Assembly (NCBI GenBank): GCA_027007865.1
Contig: JALTEE010000281.1
Location: 1 to 7,399, forward strand
DNA: 7,399 nt
Reading direction: 5' to 3'
Source: a bacterium
Lineage (GTDB): Bacteria > UBP14 > UBA6098 > B30-G16
Positions 4,925-7,399 of the stretch are shown piece after piece. Each line of letters opens with the position of its first letter. Positions within the stretch are counted from its first letter, which is position 1. The notes below the pieces were generated by a model. It was not told where the DNA came from, did not search any database, and saw only the letters and a list, made by a program, of their open reading frames with translations. A program made the translations under genes and the position numbers.

Positions 4925-6097
4925 TCAATGTGTAATCAATTTCCGATGAAAAAGTTCTTCGACTTTTTCCCTGTGTTCGCGCCCTATCACGACAAATATC
5001 GAGCGGTTAGTCGTTCCAATATGCGAAAAGGGTATGTTGGTCTCTTTTAATATGCTCGATACTCTCGAGAGCGCTTCTGCGGATTCCGCAATTCCATATC
5101 CCGAAACGGCGACAAGCGAAACTTCTTCGGCGGAAAAATCCAAACCTTCTTCGGTTAATAGATTTTTTATCTCCTCTATCTGTTCGGGCAGAACCCAGAA
5201 GGATAGCATTGCAGCGCCATTCTCGATATTTAGCGACGGCGTTCTTATGTTTGTTCTCAATTTGTCGATGTTGCATAACAAAGTGTCGATTTTGCCGCTA
5301 TGCGCACGAACCGAGACCCAGAAAATCTTATTCTGCGACGACACGGCAACGAAGTTCGCTCCTTCCATCGCTTTGCTTTTGACCATAGTTTTTTTCTCCT
5401 CGGAAATGCTCGAAGCGAGCGTTATCGGGATTTTGTATTTTTGTGCGAGTTCGACTGCTCGCGGGTGAACGATGTTTGCACCGAAAAAAGTTATATCGAA
5501 AAGAGTTTCATAATCGATTTTGGGAATGTGCTTTGCATTTTTAAAAATTTTCGGGTCGGCTGAATATAGTCCGTCCACATCGGAAAAGATTTCGCATCTA
5601 TCGGCGCCGATAGCACAGGCGAGAGCGATTGCAGTGGTATCGGAGCCACCTCGACCGAGCGTCGTGATTTCGCGTCGAGCAGAAACGCCCTGAAAACCTG
5701 CGACAATAACGATTCTGCCCTGCTGCAATTCGGATATGATTCTCGATGCACGAATTTCCACGATGCGAGCGCGCATATGAACATTATCGGTAATAATTCC
5801 GCTCTGCGAACCCGTGAACGAAATCGCGCTATGTCCCATATCCCAAATCGCCATCGAAAGCAGCGCCATCGAAATTCGCTCGCCAGCAGTGAGCAGCATA
5901 TCTACTTCGCGTTCGCGAGGATTTTGCGCTACGAGATTTGCATATTTCAGCAGTTCGTCGGTTGTGTTCGCCATCGCAGACACGACGACGACAAGTCCGA
6001 CACCTTCTATGTGATGCTTAACGATTTGCTTCGCTACATCGCGAATGCGTTCGATTGTCGAAACACTTTTCCCGCCATATTTTTGAACAATTATCAT
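4925..6097 (-). CDS. lysC: aspartate kinase
   Basis: Aspartate kinase phosphorylates L-aspartate with ATP, the first step toward lysine, threonine, methionine and the cell-wall precursor diaminopimelate. The protein has 390 residues, close to the usual 400 for the monofunctional enzyme. The amino-acid kinase domain (1 to about 235) has QKYGGKSV (5-12), [12 protein letters not shown] (39-50), the TAGERIS segment (70-76), [12 protein letters not shown] (145-156), [11 protein letters not shown] (172-182) and HPRAVE (211-216). Two ACT domains follow, about 250-320 and 325-388. Position 10 is Lys (codon AAA) where the family has Thr (KFGGTSV). The first ACT domain lacks the usual PDKPG-type loop, and the second reads HIGTTNR where feedback-sensitive enzymes have an STSE-type motif. 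Feedback control by lysine or threonine may therefore differ; this is inference. Upstream of the ATG is only a weak AAGG. No other pathway gene is adjacent. Confidence 0.95.
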   Translation of the reverse strand: MIIVQKYGGKSVSTIERIRDVAKQIVKHHIEGVGLVVVVSAMANTTDELLKYANLVAQNPREREVDMLLTAGERISMALLSMAIWDMGHSAISFTGSQSGIITDNVHMRARIVEIRASRIISELQQGRIVIVAGFQGVSARREITTLGRGGSDTTAIALACAIGADRCEIFSDVDGLYSADPKIFKNAKHIPKIDYETLFDITFFGANIVHPRAVELAQKYKIPITLASSISEEKKTMVKSKAMEGANFVAVSSQNKIFWVSVRAHSGKIDTLLCNIDKLRTNIRTPSLNIENGAAMLSFWVLPEQIEEIKNLLTEEGLDFSAEEVSLVAVSGYGIAESAEALSRVSSILKETNIPFSHIGTTNRSIFVVIGREHREKVEELFHRKLITH

Positions 6098-6144
6098 ACC
6101 TTATCGGTTTTGCTAAAATTCATCAATGTTCGAATATTAAACAT

Positions 6145-6179
6145 CAAAATGCAAAATGACAAATCAAAAATCAAAAAGG
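6145..6179. repeat. A-rich heptanucleotide repeat
   Basis: Five successive 7-mers, CAAAATG, CAAAATG, ACAAATC, AAAAATC and AAAAAGG, lie 48 bp upstream of the aspartate kinase start in the 236-bp gap 6098-6333. The regular A-tract spacing could bend DNA or reflect a dispersed A-rich repeat. The rest of the gap shows no gene. A promoter for aspartate kinase should be here, but I could not identify a convincing one. Confidence 0.35.
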
Positions 6180-6333
6180 GAAATATATGTCATATATCGG
6201 GTATTTTGGGGCATTTCCTTTTTTATGCAGACAGGTGGGGAAAACAGTTTTTTTGTCGAGTGAGACGCTCAACCTATATTATCACCCAATCGTTTTACAC
6301 AATTACGCAATAATCTTATTAGAAAATATTTAC

Positions 6334-7347
6334 CTATATATTATCATCGTTCACAAGGGCAACAAATCGCTTGTCATTTTTAATAGTATCGAAATCGGGG
6401 TCATTTTGAGCCATCTCGCGATATGCGGGAAATTCGGTAATGGCAATTTCGAGTTGATGCAGGGCTTCTTCGCTTTTTCCCATCAATGCATATACACAAG
6501 CGAGGTTATAATATGCGATGAAATACGAGTCATTTAACTCGATACATCGCTTGAATACTTCTTCTGCTTCATCGAACCTTTTCAATCTCATTAAAAGAGT
6601 TCCATAATTATTTAGTGCACCCTGATTATCTTTTTCTATTTCCAATACTTTCATGAAACAATCCATTGCTTCATCGTATTTATTCATATCGATATATGTT
6701 TTCCCGAGATTTGCCCAGTAATTCATATTATCGGGGTCAAGCGATATCGCTTTAAGATAACATTTTTCAGCTTCCTCAATATTATTCATATTCCCAACTA
6801 TTACGCCTTTTCTATTCCATGATTTTGCAGAAGTCGGGTCGAGTTGCAGACATTTTTCAATACACTCCAGAGAAAGTTCCTTTTCCCCCTCGAAAATCGT
6901 GAGTTGGCTTTTTTCAAACCAGGCTTCCAAAAGATTATCATTTATTTCGAGCGCTTTGCGAAAACATTTCATCGCTTCGGCAGGATTGCCGTTGCGAAAA
7001 TGCATTATATTCAGATAGAGCCATCCGCTATAGAAATCGGGCTTCATTTTTACAGCTTTCTGTAATACATCTATCGCAGCATCTAATTTCCCCATTTGAA
7101 ACAACGCCATTCCTTCATACAGCAGCGGGGTGGGAGAAGCGGGTTCCTCATCCTTCCATTTTTCGATTGTTTTGAGAGCGTTTTCCGGTGCGTTTCTGAC
7201 GAGATAAACATGAACTACATTTTTAATAGGATTGCTCTTTCCCCGATTCTCATTATCCGATGTAATTATCGTCTCGTTTCCCCGAGTATATTCTGGCAAT
7301 TCCCACAAGTTATCGAGACCTCTTCTTTTTTTTCTATTATTTTTCAT
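6334..7347 (-). CDS. tetratricopeptide repeat (TPR) protein
   Basis: A 337-residue cytoplasmic scaffold-type protein with no signal peptide or membrane segment. After a basic N-terminus (KNNRKKRRG) and a polar linker, seven exact 34-residue TPR units run at about residues 71-104, 105-138, 139-172, 173-206, 207-240, 241-274 and 275-308. They have the expected W/Y at position 4, G/A at 8 and A at 20, and frequent LDPD-type ends. Residues 37-70 may be an eighth, degenerate unit. The array closes with the PDFDTIKNDKRFVALV helix (317-332) that commonly caps bacterial TPR proteins. TPR arrays bind peptides or helices of partner proteins; the partner cannot be read from this window. The ATG at 7347 has no clear Shine-Dalgarno, and the in-frame alternatives upstream are stopped. 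The gene lies 236 bp upstream of aspartate kinase on the same strand, and the gap suggests separate promoters. Confidence 0.92.
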   Translation of the reverse strand: MKNNRKKRRGLDNLWELPEYTRGNETIITSDNENRGKSNPIKNVVHVYLVRNAPENALKTIEKWKDEEPASPTPLLYEGMALFQMGKLDAAIDVLQKAVKMKPDFYSGWLYLNIMHFRNGNPAEAMKCFRKALEINDNLLEAWFEKSQLTIFEGEKELSLECIEKCLQLDPTSAKSWNRKGVIVGNMNNIEEAEKCYLKAISLDPDNMNYWANLGKTYIDMNKYDEAMDCFMKVLEIEKDNQGALNNYGTLLMRLKRFDEAEEVFKRCIELNDSYFIAYYNLACVYALMGKSEEALHQLEIAITEFPAYREMAQNDPDFDTIKNDKRFVALVNDDNI

Positions 7348-7399
7348 ATTTCATAAGAAACAGGCCTAGTAATTTAGCGTTTATTCATTTATTCGATTC

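Noticed and set aside
5777..6313. 178-residue plus-strand frame antisense to aspartate kinase
   Set aside because: It overlaps the start of a clear conserved enzyme on the other strand and runs into A+T-rich intergenic sequence with no recognisable domain.

Overview
The window (7,399 bp, moderate G+C) reads as chromosome of an uncultured bacterium. The best taxonomic hint is a secreted repeat protein whose C-terminus looks like a type IX secretion (Por) or FlgD-like sorting domain, with its YPNPFN motif and SGIYLVRA-like and KRIVYLK-like strands. This points to the Bacteroidota/FCB side of the tree or a neighbouring candidate phylum. Several genes have clear Shine-Dalgarno sites (GGAGG at 781, 2185 and 2971), which is atypical of Bacteroidota proper, so I do not name a phylum. 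No rRNA, tRNA, CRISPR array, transposase or integrase was seen.

Layout. Positions 1-109 hold what may be the last codons of an upstream gene. On the plus strand follow riboflavin synthase (110-742) and, 50 bp later with a strong ribosome binding site, a YchF/DUF933-related protein (793-1818) whose GTP-binding motifs are degraded. A 375-bp gap (1819-2193) is largely filled by an array of diverged 21-bp units carrying GTCC-N4-GGAC dyads. Next is a lone small protein with a PD-(D/E)XK nuclease-like core (2194-2712). After it lies a short relic of a sorting-domain coding sequence (2725-2809) running into a hairpin-rich element (2803-2915). The secreted protein (2983-4617) has seven 58-66-residue repeats, probably a seven-bladed beta-propeller. 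Its own sorting domain is interrupted in frame by an 81-bp palindromic element. Positions 4618-4924 are packed with small inverted repeats and a 99-bp duplication of the gene's 3' end. On the minus strand lie aspartate kinase (6097-4925) and, upstream of it in the same direction, a TPR protein (7347-6334).

How it fits together. Riboflavin synthase and aspartate kinase are housekeeping enzymes (flavin synthesis; the lysine/threonine/methionine/diaminopimelate pathway). I see no single coordinated system in the window. The most interesting material is non-coding or semi-coding: the dyad array, and small palindromic elements that sit at the same codon position in two related sorting-domain sequences, one still translated through the element and the other a relic.
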